From assembly GCA_016185205.1 (NCBI GenBank), contig JACPOA010000032.1:1-64000 (forward strand): a stretch of DNA of 64,000 nt. The letters run 5' to 3'. This document shows positions 54,254 through 62,819 of this stretch, piece by piece. A model generated the notes under the pieces. The model was not told where the DNA came from. It ran no database searches and was given only the letters and a program-made list of their open reading frames with translations. The first letter of the stretch is position 1. Each line of letters opens with the position of its first letter. The position numbers were made by a program, and so were the translations under genes. Source of the stretch: Hyphomicrobiales bacterium. Its GTDB lineage: Bacteria; Pseudomonadota; Alphaproteobacteria; Rhizobiales; Xanthobacteraceae.

Positions 54254-54436
54254 ATGAATAAAGATCGCATTCAAGGCAGCGTCGAGCAGGCCAAAGGCAA
54301 ACTGAAGGAAGTGGCCGGCAAGGTCACTGGCGACAGCAAGCTCGAAACCGAAGGCAAGGCCCAGCAGGTCGCCGGCAAGGTGCAGAACACCGTTGGCGGC
54401 TTGAAGGATGCGGTGAAGGAAGCCGTCGAGGACTAA
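54254..54436 (+). CDS. CsbD family stress protein
   Basis: A 60-residue protein of the CsbD family, MNKDRIQGSVEQAKGKLKEVAGK, then AEGKAQQVAGKVQNTVGGLKDAVKEAVED-like helices. In Bacillus csbD belongs to the general stress regulon; function is unknown. It starts at the ATG at 54254; a longer upstream frame of basic residues was dropped. A strong terminator follows. Confidence 0.93.
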   Translation: MNKDRIQGSVEQAKGKLKEVAGKVTGDSKLETEGKAQQVAGKVQNTVGGLKDAVKEAVED

Positions 54437-54460
54437 TCGCTGTAACGCAGACTAAACACG

Positions 54461-54483
54461 AAAGCCCGGCAGGTGCCGGGCTT
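54461..54483. terminator. Terminator between csbD and the convergent GST gene
   Basis: AAAGCCCGGCA / TGCCGGGCTTT form an eleven-base stem with a GG loop, with TTTCGTC after it. It serves both the CsbD and convergent GST transcripts. Confidence 0.88.
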
Positions 54484-54490
54484 TCGTCGT

Positions 54491-55174
54491 TCAAGGATAT
54501 GGCACCCCGCGCACCAATGGCCAGTCCGGCTCGTTGCCCTGCATCACCCAGGTCTCCTTGAGCGCGGCTTCGTGCCATGCAGTCCAGGCCGGCAGCTCCA
54601 TGACCGCGTCTATATAGGCGCGCGAAACCGCGCTCACCTCGATGCCGAAGCTGTGCAGGCGCGCCACCACCGGCGCATACATGGCGTCGGCGGCGCCGAA
54701 GGCGCCGAACAGGAACGCGCCATTTTGCCCGAAACGGGCGCGGCAATCGCTCCACAGCGCGTCGATGCGGCGCACATTGTCCAGCGCGTCATCGGGCAGC
54801 GGACGCTTCTTGACCGGCAGCCACAGGTTCATCGGGCAATTCTTGCGTAACGCTTGAAAGCCGCCATGCATCTCGTTCGCCACCACGCGCGCATGGCTGC
54901 GCGCGCTCGCATCCGCCGGCCACAAGTGGCTTTGCGGAAATTTCTCCGCCAGATATTCGAGGATGGCGAGCGATTCCCAGATCGCCATATCGCCGTCGAT
55001 CAGCACCGGCACCTTGCCGGCCGGCGAATAGGCCAGCACCTGCTCGCGGCTGCCGGGCTCGTAGAGCGGGATCACGCGTTCGTCGAATGCGATGCCGGCC
55101 ACCGTCATGGCGATCCAGGGCCGCAGCGACCAGGACGAATAGTTCTTGTTGCCGATGATCAGCGTCAACGCCAT
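54491..55174 (-). CDS. Glutathione S-transferase family protein
   Basis: A 227-residue GST. The thioredoxin-like N-terminal domain reads TLIIGNKNYSSWSLRPWIAMTVAGIAFDERVIPL with the serine of the S-S-W region as the likely glutathione-activating residue, and KVPVLIDGDMAIWESLAILEYLAEKFP with the cis-proline and Glu-Ser pair that holds glutathione. The C-terminal helical domain is normal. The substrate is not known. It starts six bases after a rhodanese stop on the same strand. Confidence 0.92.
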   Translation of the reverse strand: MALTLIIGNKNYSSWSLRPWIAMTVAGIAFDERVIPLYEPGSREQVLAYSPAGKVPVLIDGDMAIWESLAILEYLAEKFPQSHLWPADASARSHARVVANEMHGGFQALRKNCPMNLWLPVKKRPLPDDALDNVRRIDALWSDCRARFGQNGAFLFGAFGAADAMYAPVVARLHSFGIEVSAVSRAYIDAVMELPAWTAWHEAALKETWVMQGNEPDWPLVRGVPYP

Positions 55175-55179
55175 GCCGC

Positions 55180-55605
55180 TTACGCCTTCTTGGCCTCGCC
55201 GGGCGCGAGCTCTGGTTCCACGACCGGGCCGCCGGCTTTCTTCCAGGCGCCGAAGCCGCCCTGGATATGGGCGACCGGTTTGAGCCCCATGCGCTGGGCG
55301 GTCTGCGCGGCCAGTGCCGACCGCAATCCGCCGGCGCAGAAGAACACGAACTTCTTGTCCTGCGCGAACACCGGCTTGTGATAGGGGCTCTGCGGGTCGA
55401 TCCAGAATTCCAGCATGCCGCGCGTGCAGTGGAAGGCGCCCGGCACCTTGCCCTCGCGCTGCAATTCGCGCGGGTCGCGGATATCAACCAGCACGGTATC
55501 GTCGCGGCCGGCGAGCTTGATCGCCTGTTCGACCGGCAAGGTCTCGATCTCGCGTTCGGCGGCCTCGCACAGCGCCTTGTATCCGGTGGTAATGGTCTGC
55601 GGCAT
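55180..55605 (-). CDS. Rhodanese-like sulfurtransferase
   Basis: A 141-residue single-domain rhodanese. The conserved CH2A-like VLVDIRDPREL and the active-site loop VFFCAGGLRSALAA with catalytic Cys are visible, and HIQGGFGAWKKAGGPV marks the C-terminal sub-motif. It likely transfers or binds sulfur, partner unknown. The ATG at 55605 follows AAGGAGAAG. A family A repeat lies 16 bp upstream in the shared divergent region. Confidence 0.92.
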   Translation of the reverse strand: MPQTITTGYKALCEAAEREIETLPVEQAIKLAGRDDTVLVDIRDPRELQREGKVPGAFHCTRGMLEFWIDPQSPYHKPVFAQDKKFVFFCAGGLRSALAAQTAQRMGLKPVAHIQGGFGAWKKAGGPVVEPELAPGEAKKA

Positions 55606-55620
55606 GAGCTTCTCCTTGAT

Positions 55621-55669
55621 GCGCATGATCCCGAAAAGTGGGCACCGGTTTTCGGATAAGATCATGCGC
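55621..55669. repeat. Dispersed GCGCATGATCCCGAAAAGTGGG repeat, family A, copy 4
   Basis: GCGCATGATCCCGAAAAGTG, GGCACCGGTTTTCGG and ATAAGATCATGCGC. The only copy lying between divergent genes, 16 bp from the rhodanese ribosome site, rather than at a stop codon. Confidence 0.9.
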
Positions 55670-55751
55670 AAAACAAGCCACAGTGACAGAGCGGTAGCCG
55701 CTGCTCAAGTCGATGGCGTAGCATGCGCGTCAAAGGAGGAGTTGCCTCGCC

Positions 55752-56504
55752 ATGCCCGCCTTCACCCTGCCCGACCTCGCCGCCTTCGCCTGGTTCGCCA
55801 GCGCCTGGATCGGTTATTCGATCGTGATCGAGAAGACCGCGAAAGGCCGCGGCGGTCTCAATGCGCTGATGAACGCCTATCGCGACGAGTGGATGGAGCG
55901 CCTGCTCGCCCGCGATGTCCGCATGGTCGATGCGCAGGTGACCGCCGCCTTGCAGAACGGTACCGCCTTCTTCGCCTCCACCAGCCTGATCGCCGTCGGC
56001 GGCACGCTTACGCTGCTGCGCTCGACCGATGAAATATTGACCGTGGTGGCGTTGCTGCCGTTCGGCACCGCCTCCTCGCGCGAATTGTGGGAGCTGAAGA
56101 TGCTGGGGCTCGCCATCATCTTCGTCTACGCCTTCTTCAAGTTCGCCTGGTCGTACCGGCTGTTCAATTATTTCGCCATCATGGTGGGTGCCGCCCCGCC
56201 GCCTGCCGAAAAGGACAGCGCGGCGGCGCAGGCCTTCGCCCACCGCGCCTCCCGGCTGTGCGCCGACGCCGGCCGCCATTTCAATCGCGGCCAGCGCGCG
56301 TTCTTCTTCGCGCTCGGCTATCTCGGCTGGTTCCTAGGGCCAATTCCGCTGGCGCTCACCACCACCGGCATTCTGATCGTGATGTGGCGGCGGCAATTCC
56401 TGTCCGAAACGCGCAGGGCCTTCGCCGCGGTCGATCGCGACGACCTCGCGCCGCCGGCCGCAAAGACACGGCCGCTCAGGCCATCCCCATCAAAACGGCG
56501 ATGA
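55752..56504 (+). CDS. DUF599 family membrane protein
   Basis: A 250-residue inner-membrane protein of the DUF599 family. Hydrophobic helices occur near residues 5-28, 75-95, 118-140 and 190-215. Characteristic pieces are GGLNALMNAYRDEWMERLLARDVRMVDAQVTAALQNGTAFFASTSLIAVGGTLTLL and KFAWSYRLFNYFAIMVGAAPP. Function unknown. Its 3' end overlaps the convergent small TM gene by about 29 bases. Confidence 0.88.
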   Translation: MPAFTLPDLAAFAWFASAWIGYSIVIEKTAKGRGGLNALMNAYRDEWMERLLARDVRMVDAQVTAALQNGTAFFASTSLIAVGGTLTLLRSTDEILTVVALLPFGTASSRELWELKMLGLAIIFVYAFFKFAWSYRLFNYFAIMVGAAPPPAEKDSAAAQAFAHRASRLCADAGRHFNRGQRAFFFALGYLGWFLGPIPLALTTTGILIVMWRRQFLSETRRAFAAVDRDDLAPPAAKTRPLRPSPSKRR

Positions 56505-56634
56505 CCGCCACGATCAGCACGGCGATGCTGGTGGCGACCACGGTGACGAGGTGTTCGCCCCAGACCGGATGCCACCCCCTATCGTCGTAGCTGACGGGCT
56601 CGGCCGGCGACGCGGTATGACTGTCGAGCGACAT
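56476..56634 (-). CDS. Small single-helix membrane protein, function unknown
   Basis: A 52-residue protein: a polar head with SYDDRGWHPVWGEHLVT and a C-terminal helix VVATSIAVLIVAVIAVLMGMA. No family recognised. The start at 56634 follows AGGGGGGATCC. Its last codons overlap the end of the DUF599 gene on the opposite strand. Supported by start signal and membrane pattern only. Confidence 0.5.
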   Translation of the reverse strand: MSLDSHTASPAEPVSYDDRGWHPVWGEHLVTVVATSIAVLIVAVIAVLMGMA

Positions 56635-56790
56635 AAGCGGATCCCCCCTCGAAAGAGCATCGCTTGGATGGTGCGCGAGAACGCGGACGCGAACTCGGGC
56701 GCACGAATCGCCCATGACGTTTGAATGATACCGCTGCCGGCGGGTGCTCACAATCTTGCCGCGCCGGCGGCGGCGCGCACGCGTCGTGGC

Positions 56791-57591
56791 TTACGGGCGC
56801 ACGGCCGGCCCCGGCAACAACTCCGACGTCCGCCCGGTGAGCCAATAGCTGACGAGGCCGATCCATTCGTGCACGGCGTTATCCAGCCGGCCGAGCCCGC
56901 CGCTCAGAATCTCCATCGGGGCGAGCCGGAGCGCACGGCGGGTGTGCCAGGCTACCGGAAAGGCCTCCACCGAAAATCCCACGCGCCGGAAGCAACCGAC
57001 CGCGCGCGGCATGTGCTGCGCCGAGGTCACCAGCAGCCAGCGTTCGCCCGGCTTCGGCTGCACCAGCGCTTTGGTAAAGACGGCATTCTCCTCGGTGTTG
57101 CGCGAGCGCAATTCCAGCATCACGCGCGTGCGCGGCACGCCGAGGCTGTCGAGCAGCGGGTAGAGAAAATTGCCCTCGGGCTCGTTGCCCAGCAGGCTGG
57201 CATCGCCGCCTGAATAGACGATGCGCGCGTCCGGATAATCGCGCGCGAGCTTGCCAATCGCGATGATGCGCGCGGCGTCGGCGCTGACCGCCGGCGTGCC
57301 GTAATCCTGCGAGAGCCTCGGCAAGATCGCCCCGCCCAGCACGATGATGCCGTCCGGCGCGCCGCGCGAGGCATCCCAGGGCGGGAAGCGGCTCTCCAGC
57401 AGATGGGCGAGCCCGACACCGATCGGCGCGAAGCCCGCCAGCGCCAGCAGAGCAAGGCTCGCCACCAGCAGCCGCCGGCCGGCGCGCGCAAACCGCGTCG
57501 CCAGCAGCACGAGGCCGGCAACGCCGAGCAGAATCAAAATATTCGACGGCAGCAGCAGAAGGGCGGCGGTCTTGGAGAAGATGAAGAACAT
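56791..57591 (-). CDS. YdcF family (DUF218) membrane protein
   Basis: A 266-residue protein of the SanA/YdcF family. Two N-terminal hydrophobic helices precede a Rossmann-like domain (DGIIVLGGAILPRLSQDYGTPAVSADAARIIAIGKLARDYPDARIVYSGG, RNTEENAVFTKALVQPKPGERWLLVTSAQHMPRAVGCFRRVG). E. coli YdcF binds SAM; ElyC, of the same family, affects envelope biogenesis. It lies at the end of the queC-VUT-rraA run. Confidence 0.88.
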   Translation of the reverse strand: MFFIFSKTAALLLLPSNILILLGVAGLVLLATRFARAGRRLLVASLALLALAGFAPIGVGLAHLLESRFPPWDASRGAPDGIIVLGGAILPRLSQDYGTPAVSADAARIIAIGKLARDYPDARIVYSGGDASLLGNEPEGNFLYPLLDSLGVPRTRVMLELRSRNTEENAVFTKALVQPKPGERWLLVTSAQHMPRAVGCFRRVGFSVEAFPVAWHTRRALRLAPMEILSGGLGRLDNAVHEWIGLVSYWLTGRTSELLPGPAVRP

Positions 57592-57630
57592 GGTCGTTCA
57601 CTCGATCCAAGCCGCACCTGCTCGATTTAA

Positions 57631-58326
57631 TTAGCGGGACTTCTTCCACTCCTCGTAGCGCTTTTTGTTTTCGTCGTTGGGCGGATAGAGGCCGGGCAGC
57701 TTCGCCCCCTTCTCCACCTCCTGCACCAGCCAGCTTTCCAGCAATTCGTGCTCGGCACCTTCGTGGGCTACGAAATCGGCCAGGTCCTTCGGGATCACCA
57801 CCGCGCCGTCGTCGTCGGCGACGATGATATCGCCGGGAAAGATGGCGCAGCCGCCGCAGCCGATCGGCTCGTTCCAGCCGACGAAGGTGAGTTGATTGAC
57901 CGAGGCCGGCGCCGCCACGCCCTGGCACCACACCGGCAGGCCGGTCGCGAGCACGCCGTGTCTGTCGCGCATCACGCCATCGGTGATCAGCGCGCTCACG
58001 CCGCGCTTGACCATGCGCATGCACAGGATGTCGCCGAAGATGCCGGCGCCCGTCACGCCCATGGCGTCGGCGACCACCACGGCGTTCTCCGGCATGGCTT
58101 CGATGGCCGAGCGGGTGGAGATCGGTTTCGACCAGCTCTCCGGCGTCGCCAAGTCCTCGCGCACCGGCACGAAGCGCAGCGTGAACGCCTCGCCCACCAC
58201 GCGCTTGCCGGAAAAGCCGAGCGGCATCGCCCCCGCCATCCAGGCATGGCGGATGCCCTTCTTCAGCAGCATGGTGGTGATGGTGCCGGTGGTGACGTTG
58301 CGGAGCGTGTCCAAAGTCGAGGCCAT
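57631..58326 (-). CDS. RraA-like protein (ribonuclease activity regulator / HMG aldolase family)
   Basis: A 231-residue member of the RraA/DlpA family. MLLKKGIRHAWMAGAMPL, VVVADAMGVTGAGIFGDILCMRMVKRGVSALITDGVMRDRHGV and VNQLTFVGWNEPIGCGGCAIFPGDIIVADDDGAVVIPKDL match. Members either inhibit RNase E in enterics or act as 4-hydroxy-4-methyl-2-oxoglutarate aldolases; the DxxxxRD-like region DGVMRDRHG keeps the residues of the aldolase group, so an aldolase role is possible. It is 11 bases from the VUT gene and 39 from YdcF. Confidence 0.85.
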   Translation of the reverse strand: MASTLDTLRNVTTGTITTMLLKKGIRHAWMAGAMPLGFSGKRVVGEAFTLRFVPVREDLATPESWSKPISTRSAIEAMPENAVVVADAMGVTGAGIFGDILCMRMVKRGVSALITDGVMRDRHGVLATGLPVWCQGVAAPASVNQLTFVGWNEPIGCGGCAIFPGDIIVADDDGAVVIPKDLADFVAHEGAEHELLESWLVQEVEKGAKLPGLYPPNDENKKRYEEWKKSR

Positions 58327-58337
58327 TTTGAAATCCG

Positions 58338-58910
58338 TCAGGCGGGAGCGAGGCCGAGCCGCTCATCGCGGCGGCGCAGATAGGCGACGAACGGAACGGC
58401 CAGCAGCACCATCCAAGCTTTGCCGATGATCTGGCCGAGCAGGAATTCGAGCGAGCCGAAGGCGAGCCACAGGAACACGATCGAATCCACGACCAGCCCG
58501 GCCAGGCTCGACGCCAGCACCGCCAGCACCAGGCGGCGGCGGGCGAGCGGGGTATAGACCGCGAAATCGGCGAATTCCGACAACAGGAAGGCCGCCGCCG
58601 AGGCGATCACCAGCGCGGCCGGCGCCAGCGCGGCCGAGATCGCGGCGCCGACGACGATCGCGCCGATACCAAATTCGACGCCAAGCCGTCGCTGCACCAG
58701 GTCGCGCAGCACCAAGGCCGCGCCGATCATCAGCACGCCGGACGGCGCCATGATGGCGGGCGCCACCGGGATCAGGCAGGGGCCATTGGGGACGCACAGC
58801 GTGCCGACATGGCCGATCATCCAATTGGCCGCCGGAATCGTCAGGCAGAACAGGACGAGGAAAATCGCGCCCTCGAGGGTCCGTCGCTTATCGTTGTCGC
58901 TCGTGGTCAT
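58338..58910 (-). CDS. VUT family queuosine-precursor transporter (YhhQ/QueT-like)
   Basis: A 190-residue membrane protein with about six hydrophobic segments, including [38 protein letters not shown] and [23 protein letters not shown], and a conserved AxxLVxDSIVFLW near residue 135. VUT/YhhQ proteins import queuosine precursors. The ATG overlaps the queC stop (ATGA), which strongly supports that role here. Confidence 0.88.
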   Translation of the reverse strand: MTTSDNDKRRTLEGAIFLVLFCLTIPAANWMIGHVGTLCVPNGPCLIPVAPAIMAPSGVLMIGAALVLRDLVQRRLGVEFGIGAIVVGAAISAALAPAALVIASAAAFLLSEFADFAVYTPLARRRLVLAVLASSLAGLVVDSIVFLWLAFGSLEFLLGQIIGKAWMVLLAVPFVAYLRRRDERLGLAPA

Positions 58911-59623
58911 GTCGTCTTTCGCTCGCTCATGAACTTGGCAAAGCCTTGCGCCCGCAACCGGCAGGCCGGGCAGGTCCCGCAGCCATAGCCCCAGTCGTGG
59001 CGCTTGCTGCGGTCGCCCAGATAACAGCTATGGCTGTCCTCGATCACGAGATCAAGCAGCGGCTTGCCGCCGATCTCCTCCGCCATGGCGAAGGTGTCAG
59101 CCTTGTCGATCCACATCAGCGGGGTGTGCAGGGTGACGCGCTTGTCGAGGCCGAGCGTGAGCGCGACCTGCATCGCCTTCACGGTGTCGTCGCGGCAATC
59201 GGGATAGCCGGAATAGTCGGTCTCGCACATGCCGGCGACGATGTGGCGGGCGCCGCGGCGGTAGGCGAGCGCGCCGACAAAGCAGAAGAAAATGAGATTG
59301 CGGCCGGGCACGAAAGTGGTCGGCAGCCCGCTCTCGGCGATCTCGATTGTCGTCTCGCGGGTGAGCGCCGTGTCGGAGATGGCGGCGAGCGCGTCGAGCT
59401 TGATGACGTGGTCGTCGCCCAGGCGTGCCTGCCAGTCCGGCTTTTGCGCCGCCAGCGCAGAGCGCAGACGTGGACGCACGTCGAGTTCAATCACATGGCG
59501 CTGACCATAATCGAAGCCGACGGTCTCCACCCGCGCGAAACGCTCCAGCGCCCAGGCCAGGCAGACAGTGGAGTCCTGCCCGCCGGAAAAGAGGACCAGG
59601 GCGGTGTCGTTATGCAAAGTCAT
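58907..59623 (-). CDS. queC: 7-cyano-7-deazaguanine synthase QueC
   Basis: QueC turns 7-carboxy-7-deazaguanine into preQ0 in queuosine synthesis, using ATP and ammonia. The 238-residue protein has the PP-loop ATP motif [18 protein letters not shown] near residue 10 and [14 protein letters not shown]-like [13 protein letters not shown]; the C-terminal zinc cysteines are in [26 protein letters not shown]. The start at 59623 matches the family; an upstream in-frame ATG exists at 59638. The VUT transporter overlaps its stop by four bases. Confidence 0.95.
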   Translation of the reverse strand: MTLHNDTALVLFSGGQDSTVCLAWALERFARVETVGFDYGQRHVIELDVRPRLRSALAAQKPDWQARLGDDHVIKLDALAAISDTALTRETTIEIAESGLPTTFVPGRNLIFFCFVGALAYRRGARHIVAGMCETDYSGYPDCRDDTVKAMQVALTLGLDKRVTLHTPLMWIDKADTFAMAEEIGGKPLLDLVIEDSHSCYLGDRSKRHDWGYGCGTCPACRLRAQGFAKFMSERKTT

Positions 59624-59734
59624 GCTTGTCCCGGCCATGCCGATAAGGAACGCACCGCCGTGCCCGCCGAATAGCTTTCCGTGCAAGGGGCGGACTGTAG
59701 CGCCCGACGAAACGAGCCGTGCCCCCCCTTCTTT

Positions 59735-60088
59735 TTACGCGGCAACAGGCCGGAAGGTGATCCGGCCCTTCTCCCCTGCTTTGGGGTGAGGCTTCATGAC
59801 GATCTCGATGTCCTGCTCGAACACAGTAAGCATTTTCATCAAGCGCTCGGCCGAGTAGTCCTCGAAATCGCCGCGTAGCAAATTCGAGAGGTCGGGCTGG
59901 GAAATTCCGATCAGTTTGGCGGCTTTGATTTGCGTAAGCCCGCGCTCTTTAACAAGCCGGTGCAACTCAATCACAATACTGGCCTTGAGCTTGCGTTCCT
60001 CGGCATTGGGCAGACCGAGGTCGGCAAAGACATTGCCGCTGCTCTCGTAGGCTTCGATTTTACGTTTAGTCATGGCTTGCGCCCTCAT
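59735..60088 (-). CDS. higA: HigA-type antitoxin (XRE family)
   Basis: A 117-residue antitoxin. A helix-turn-helix is clear in LTQIKAAKLIGISQPDLSNLLRG (about residues 50-73), followed by a helical region (FEDYSAERLMKMLTVFEQDIEIVMKPHPK). It would bind and neutralise the toxin and repress the promoter upstream. Its start overlaps the toxin stop (ATGA), with an internal ATG at 60073 also usable. A short AT-rich upstream operator is described separately. Confidence 0.88.
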   Translation of the reverse strand: MRAQAMTKRKIEAYESSGNVFADLGLPNAEERKLKASIVIELHRLVKERGLTQIKAAKLIGISQPDLSNLLRGDFEDYSAERLMKMLTVFEQDIEIVMKPHPKAGEKGRITFRPVAA

Positions 60089-60459
60089 TTGTCGGAGCGC
60101 GCGCGATGATGCGACTCTGCATCGCGCAAGCGCGATTTTATAAGTTCAATCTCGTGCCGAGGGGTGGCGATGCCTTTTTTTGCTTTCTTCTGAAAAGCGT
60201 GCAGAACATACACCACGCCAACAAATCGCACGGTGTAAACCGCCCTATAGGTGTCGCCGTCGAAATCTTCGACCAACTCTAGGATAGCACGGCCGCCAAA
60301 CCCTTTGAGTGCTTTCGCAGATAACGGCTCATCACCCTCTTGCACCTGTTGCAGCGCATAGCCCATGCGGTTTTGAACCTTCGCTGGAAATCGCTTCAGG
60401 TCTTTACGGCTGGGGCCGATAAAGATGCAGGGCTTCTGCTCGGGCCGGTTACTGTTCAC
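60085..60459 (-). CDS. higB: HigB-type toxin (phage-derived Gp49-like, RelE superfamily)
   Basis: A 124-residue RelE-superfamily toxin, probably an mRNA interferase. KCIFIGPSRKDLKRFPAKVQNRMGYALQQVQEGDEP-like opening is followed by GGRAILELVEDFDGDTYRAVYTVRFVGVVYVLHAFQKKAKKGIATPRHEIELIKSRL, which is the Gp49/HigB core. The start is a GTG at 60459 with no visible ribosome site and a promoter -10 very close, so the transcript may be nearly leaderless. The gene is upstream of higA, the higBA order. Confidence 0.88.
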   Translation of the reverse strand: MNSNRPEQKPCIFIGPSRKDLKRFPAKVQNRMGYALQQVQEGDEPLSAKALKGFGGRAILELVEDFDGDTYRAVYTVRFVGVVYVLHAFQKKAKKGIATPRHEIELIKSRLRDAESHHRARSDK

Positions 60460-60468
60460 TTCAACAAA

Positions 60469-60500
60469 TTATAGGGCCATCCCTATAACGCCGTCAAGAG
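60469..60500 (-). promoter_or_regulatory. higBA promoter with overlapping palindromic operator
   Basis: On the minus strand, TTGACG is followed 18 bases later by a perfect TATAAT (60473-60468 in plus coordinates about 60468-60473). The spacer and -10 contain TTATAGGG-ATGG-CCCTATAA (60469-60488), an exact eight-base inverted repeat, the kind of site a HigA dimer would bind. Confidence 0.75.
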
Positions 60501-60517
60501 TATGCGTGCGAGTCCAA

Positions 60518-61333
60518 TCAATCCCACTTCGGCGACCAGGTCCAGTCGACGATGCGGCCGCCGGGGCGGGCAAGCCCGGCGATCTCCCGCATCTCGGCAT
60601 CCGTGAGGTCGAACTCCAGATTGGCGAGGTTCTCGGTAAGCCGTTCGACTTTGCTGGTGCGCGGGATCACCGCGATGCCCTGCTGGGTGAGCCAGCGCAA
60701 GCAGACCTGCGCCGCGCTCTTGTCGTGCGCCGCACCGATGCTTTGCAGCAGTCTGTCGCCCTTGGCGCCGCCGCGCGCGATCGGACTGTAGGCGACCACC
60801 GCCATGCCGTGCTGGCGGCAGGCCGCGATCACCTTGTCCTGGTCGAGAAACGGATGGCATTCGATCTGGTTGCAGACCAGCGGCTCGCTCGTGACCTTGT
60901 TGGCCTCCGCGAGCAGCGCCACCGTGAAGTTCGACACGCCGATATGCTTGGCATAGCCCGCGCGCTTCATCTTGGCCATGGCGCCGAGCGTCTCAGCCAG
61001 CGGCACGCGCGGGTTCGGCCAATGGATCAGCAAGAGGTCGATAACCTCGAGCCGCAGCTTGGCGAGACTTTCCTTGACCGAGCGTTCCAGATCGGGCGGC
61101 GACAGCAGCGTCGGCTGCACCTTCGTGGTGACCATCACCTCGCTGCGCTTGCCGGAAGCGCGCACGCCCTCGCCCACCTCGCGCTCGTTGTCGTACATCT
61201 GCGCGGTGTCGATGTGGCGATAGCCGAGGCGGATCGCCTGCTCGGTGAGCCGCGCGCAGTCGCGCCCGCGCAGCGCCCAGGTGCCGAGCCCAACGATCGG
61301 TATCTTGAAGCCCTTGGCTTCAACACTTTGCAT
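60518..61333 (-). CDS. Aldo/keto reductase (second of tandem pair)
   Basis: A 271-residue AKR of the bacterial 2,5-diketo-gluconate/methylglyoxal reductase type. Catalytic residues are visible: IPIVGLGTWALRGRDC; DTAQMYDNEREVGEG (Asp, Tyr); MVTTKVQPT (Lys); LIHWPNPRVPL (His) and VSNFTVALL; C-terminal IPRTSKVERLTENLANLEFDL. NADPH-dependent reduction of an aldehyde or ketone is expected, substrate unknown. It abuts the first copy with no gap, stop and start side by side. Confidence 0.92.
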   Translation of the reverse strand: MQSVEAKGFKIPIVGLGTWALRGRDCARLTEQAIRLGYRHIDTAQMYDNEREVGEGVRASGKRSEVMVTTKVQPTLLSPPDLERSVKESLAKLRLEVIDLLLIHWPNPRVPLAETLGAMAKMKRAGYAKHIGVSNFTVALLAEANKVTSEPLVCNQIECHPFLDQDKVIAACRQHGMAVVAYSPIARGGAKGDRLLQSIGAAHDKSAAQVCLRWLTQQGIAVIPRTSKVERLTENLANLEFDLTDAEMREIAGLARPGGRIVDWTWSPKWD

Positions 61334-62173
61334 TCACGGAACGTCCCATTGCGGCGCGTGCGGCGGATTGACCACGCGCATATTGGTGGCGTTGAGCTTC
61401 CTCAACTCGGCGATCTCGGCGTCCGACAGCTTGAAATCGAACACTTCGAGATTTTGCTTCAGATGCGCGGGGGTCGCCGTGCGCGGGATCGCGCAGAGGC
61501 CAAGCTGCACCAGATAGCGCAACGACACCTGCGCCGCGCTCTTGCCATGCGCCTTGCCGATGCGCTCGAGCGCCTCGGCGCCCGGCACCTTGCCGCGCGC
61601 GATCGGGACATAGGCGACCACCGCCATGCCGTGCTTCTTGCTCGCCGCTAGCACCTTGTCCTGGTTGATGAACGGATGCACCTCGATCTGGTTGCAGACC
61701 AGCGGCGCGCTGGTCACCGCCCAGGCCTCGTCCAGCATCTGGCAAGTGAAATTGGCGACGCCGACATGCTTGGCCCTGCCATCTTTCTTGGCCTGGCACA
61801 GCGCGCCGATGCTGGTCTTGAATGGGATGTCCTTGTTGTTCCAATGAATCAGCAGCAGATCGACATAAGGCAATTGCAGATTGGCGAGACTCTGGTCGAG
61901 CGACTTGTTGAAGTTTTCAGGCAGCAGATTGTTCTCGCGCACCTTGGTGCAGATGAACACGTCCTCGCGCTTGACGCCGGATTGGCGCAGGCCCTCGCCG
62001 TTCTCCACCTCGTTGCCGTAAAAGGCGGCGGTGTCGAGATGACGGTAGCCGAGCTGCAGCGCGGTCTTTACCGCCTGCACGCAGATGTCCCCCTTCAGGG
62101 TCATGGTGCCAAGGCCGATTTGCGGAATACGGACGCCATGTGCTTGAACGAATTGGGCTTCGACGAATTGCAT
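61334..62173 (-). CDS. Aldo/keto reductase (first of tandem pair)
   Basis: A 279-residue AKR paralogous to its downstream neighbour but clearly diverged: the active-site set is present (DTAAFYGNEVENGEG, FICTKV, LLLIHWNNKDIPFKTS, GVANFTCQMLDEAWAV, IPRTATPAHLKQNLEVFDF). Note HWNNKDIP instead of HWPNP, a changed substrate-pocket loop. The upstream gap carries no divergent operator I can name. It probably shares a transcript with the second copy. Substrate unknown. Confidence 0.92.
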   Translation of the reverse strand: MQFVEAQFVQAHGVRIPQIGLGTMTLKGDICVQAVKTALQLGYRHLDTAAFYGNEVENGEGLRQSGVKREDVFICTKVRENNLLPENFNKSLDQSLANLQLPYVDLLLIHWNNKDIPFKTSIGALCQAKKDGRAKHVGVANFTCQMLDEAWAVTSAPLVCNQIEVHPFINQDKVLAASKKHGMAVVAYVPIARGKVPGAEALERIGKAHGKSAAQVSLRYLVQLGLCAIPRTATPAHLKQNLEVFDFKLSDAEIAELRKLNATNMRVVNPPHAPQWDVP

Positions 62174-62487
62174 TACAATCTCCTTGTGAGGGCTGCTGGA
62201 ACGGGGGATCGGCAGGTGGCAATGCCAAGAATGCCCGGTCGCCGGCGCCCTGCCAACCGGGTTGGCGGCGGACGGCCTCGAGGCGCGGCAAACGGGTTGC
62301 CACGGCGTTTGGCCTCAAGTTGCTGCAAATTTTTGCGCGAGCGTGAAAAGCAACAATACCTGACCGGCCAAGCTGTTGCTTCGTCTTCTTACATTGGAAT
62401 AATTCAAGAGTAAAAATAAGCACTTGCATCAAGTTGGTTTAATGCTTTTGTGAAGGCCGACACCTATTATGGAAAGTGGAAACCGCG
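62174..62487. other. Intergenic region between the aldo/keto reductases and the iron-uptake pair
   Basis: No protein frame is supported. The right-hand half is markedly AT-rich and contains a palindrome TTGGAATAATTCAAG (62394-62408) described separately. The left half is GC-rich upstream sequence of the first reductase. Confidence 0.5.
62394..62408. promoter_or_regulatory. Possible Irr iron-control (ICE) box
   Basis: TTGGAATAATTCAAG is a near-perfect inverted repeat around GAA-TAA-TTC. The ICE element bound by Irr in rhizobia has TTxGAA-N3-TTCxAA form. It lies about 80 bp before the cupredoxin start, so iron-responsive control of that gene is likely. Only resemblance supports this. Confidence 0.5.
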
Positions 62488-62817
62488 ATGCGCAGCCTCT
62501 TTGCCCTCGTTGGTCTTGCCGTCCTGTTCGCCGCCGCGCCGGACACCGTCCGCGCACAGGACTATACCGTCACCATCAAGGACCACCGCTTCACGCCGAC
62601 GGAAATCAAAGTGCCGGCCAACAAGCGATTCGAGATCACGGTGATCAACGACGACGCTACTCCGGAGGAATTCGAAAGCAAGCCGATGAAGGTCGAGAAG
62701 GTGATCCCCGGCAAGTCCAAGGCGGTGGTGCGGATCGCCCCGCTCAAGCCCGGCCGCTATCCGTTCGTCGGCGAGTTTCATGAATCCACAGCCAAAGGCG
62801 TGGTGATCGCGGAATAA
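62488..62817 (+). CDS. Periplasmic cupredoxin-like protein (FtrB/EfeO-cupredoxin type)
   Basis: A 109-residue protein with a signal peptide (about 1-24, cleavage near RAQ). The mature part is a cupredoxin fold: YTVTIKDHRFTPTEIKVPANKRFEITVINDDATPEEFESKPMKVEKVIPGKSKAVVRIAPLKPGRYPFVGEFHE. It lacks a conventional Cys/Met copper site but keeps the acidic and His-bearing loops used by the FTR1-associated (FtrB) cupredoxins. It directly precedes an FTR1 permease gene by two bases. An ICE-like site lies upstream. Confidence 0.85.
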   Translation: MRSLFALVGLAVLFAAAPDTVRAQDYTVTIKDHRFTPTEIKVPANKRFEITVINDDATPEEFESKPMKVEKVIPGKSKAVVRIAPLKPGRYPFVGEFHESTAKGVVIAE

Positions 62818-62819
62818 GC

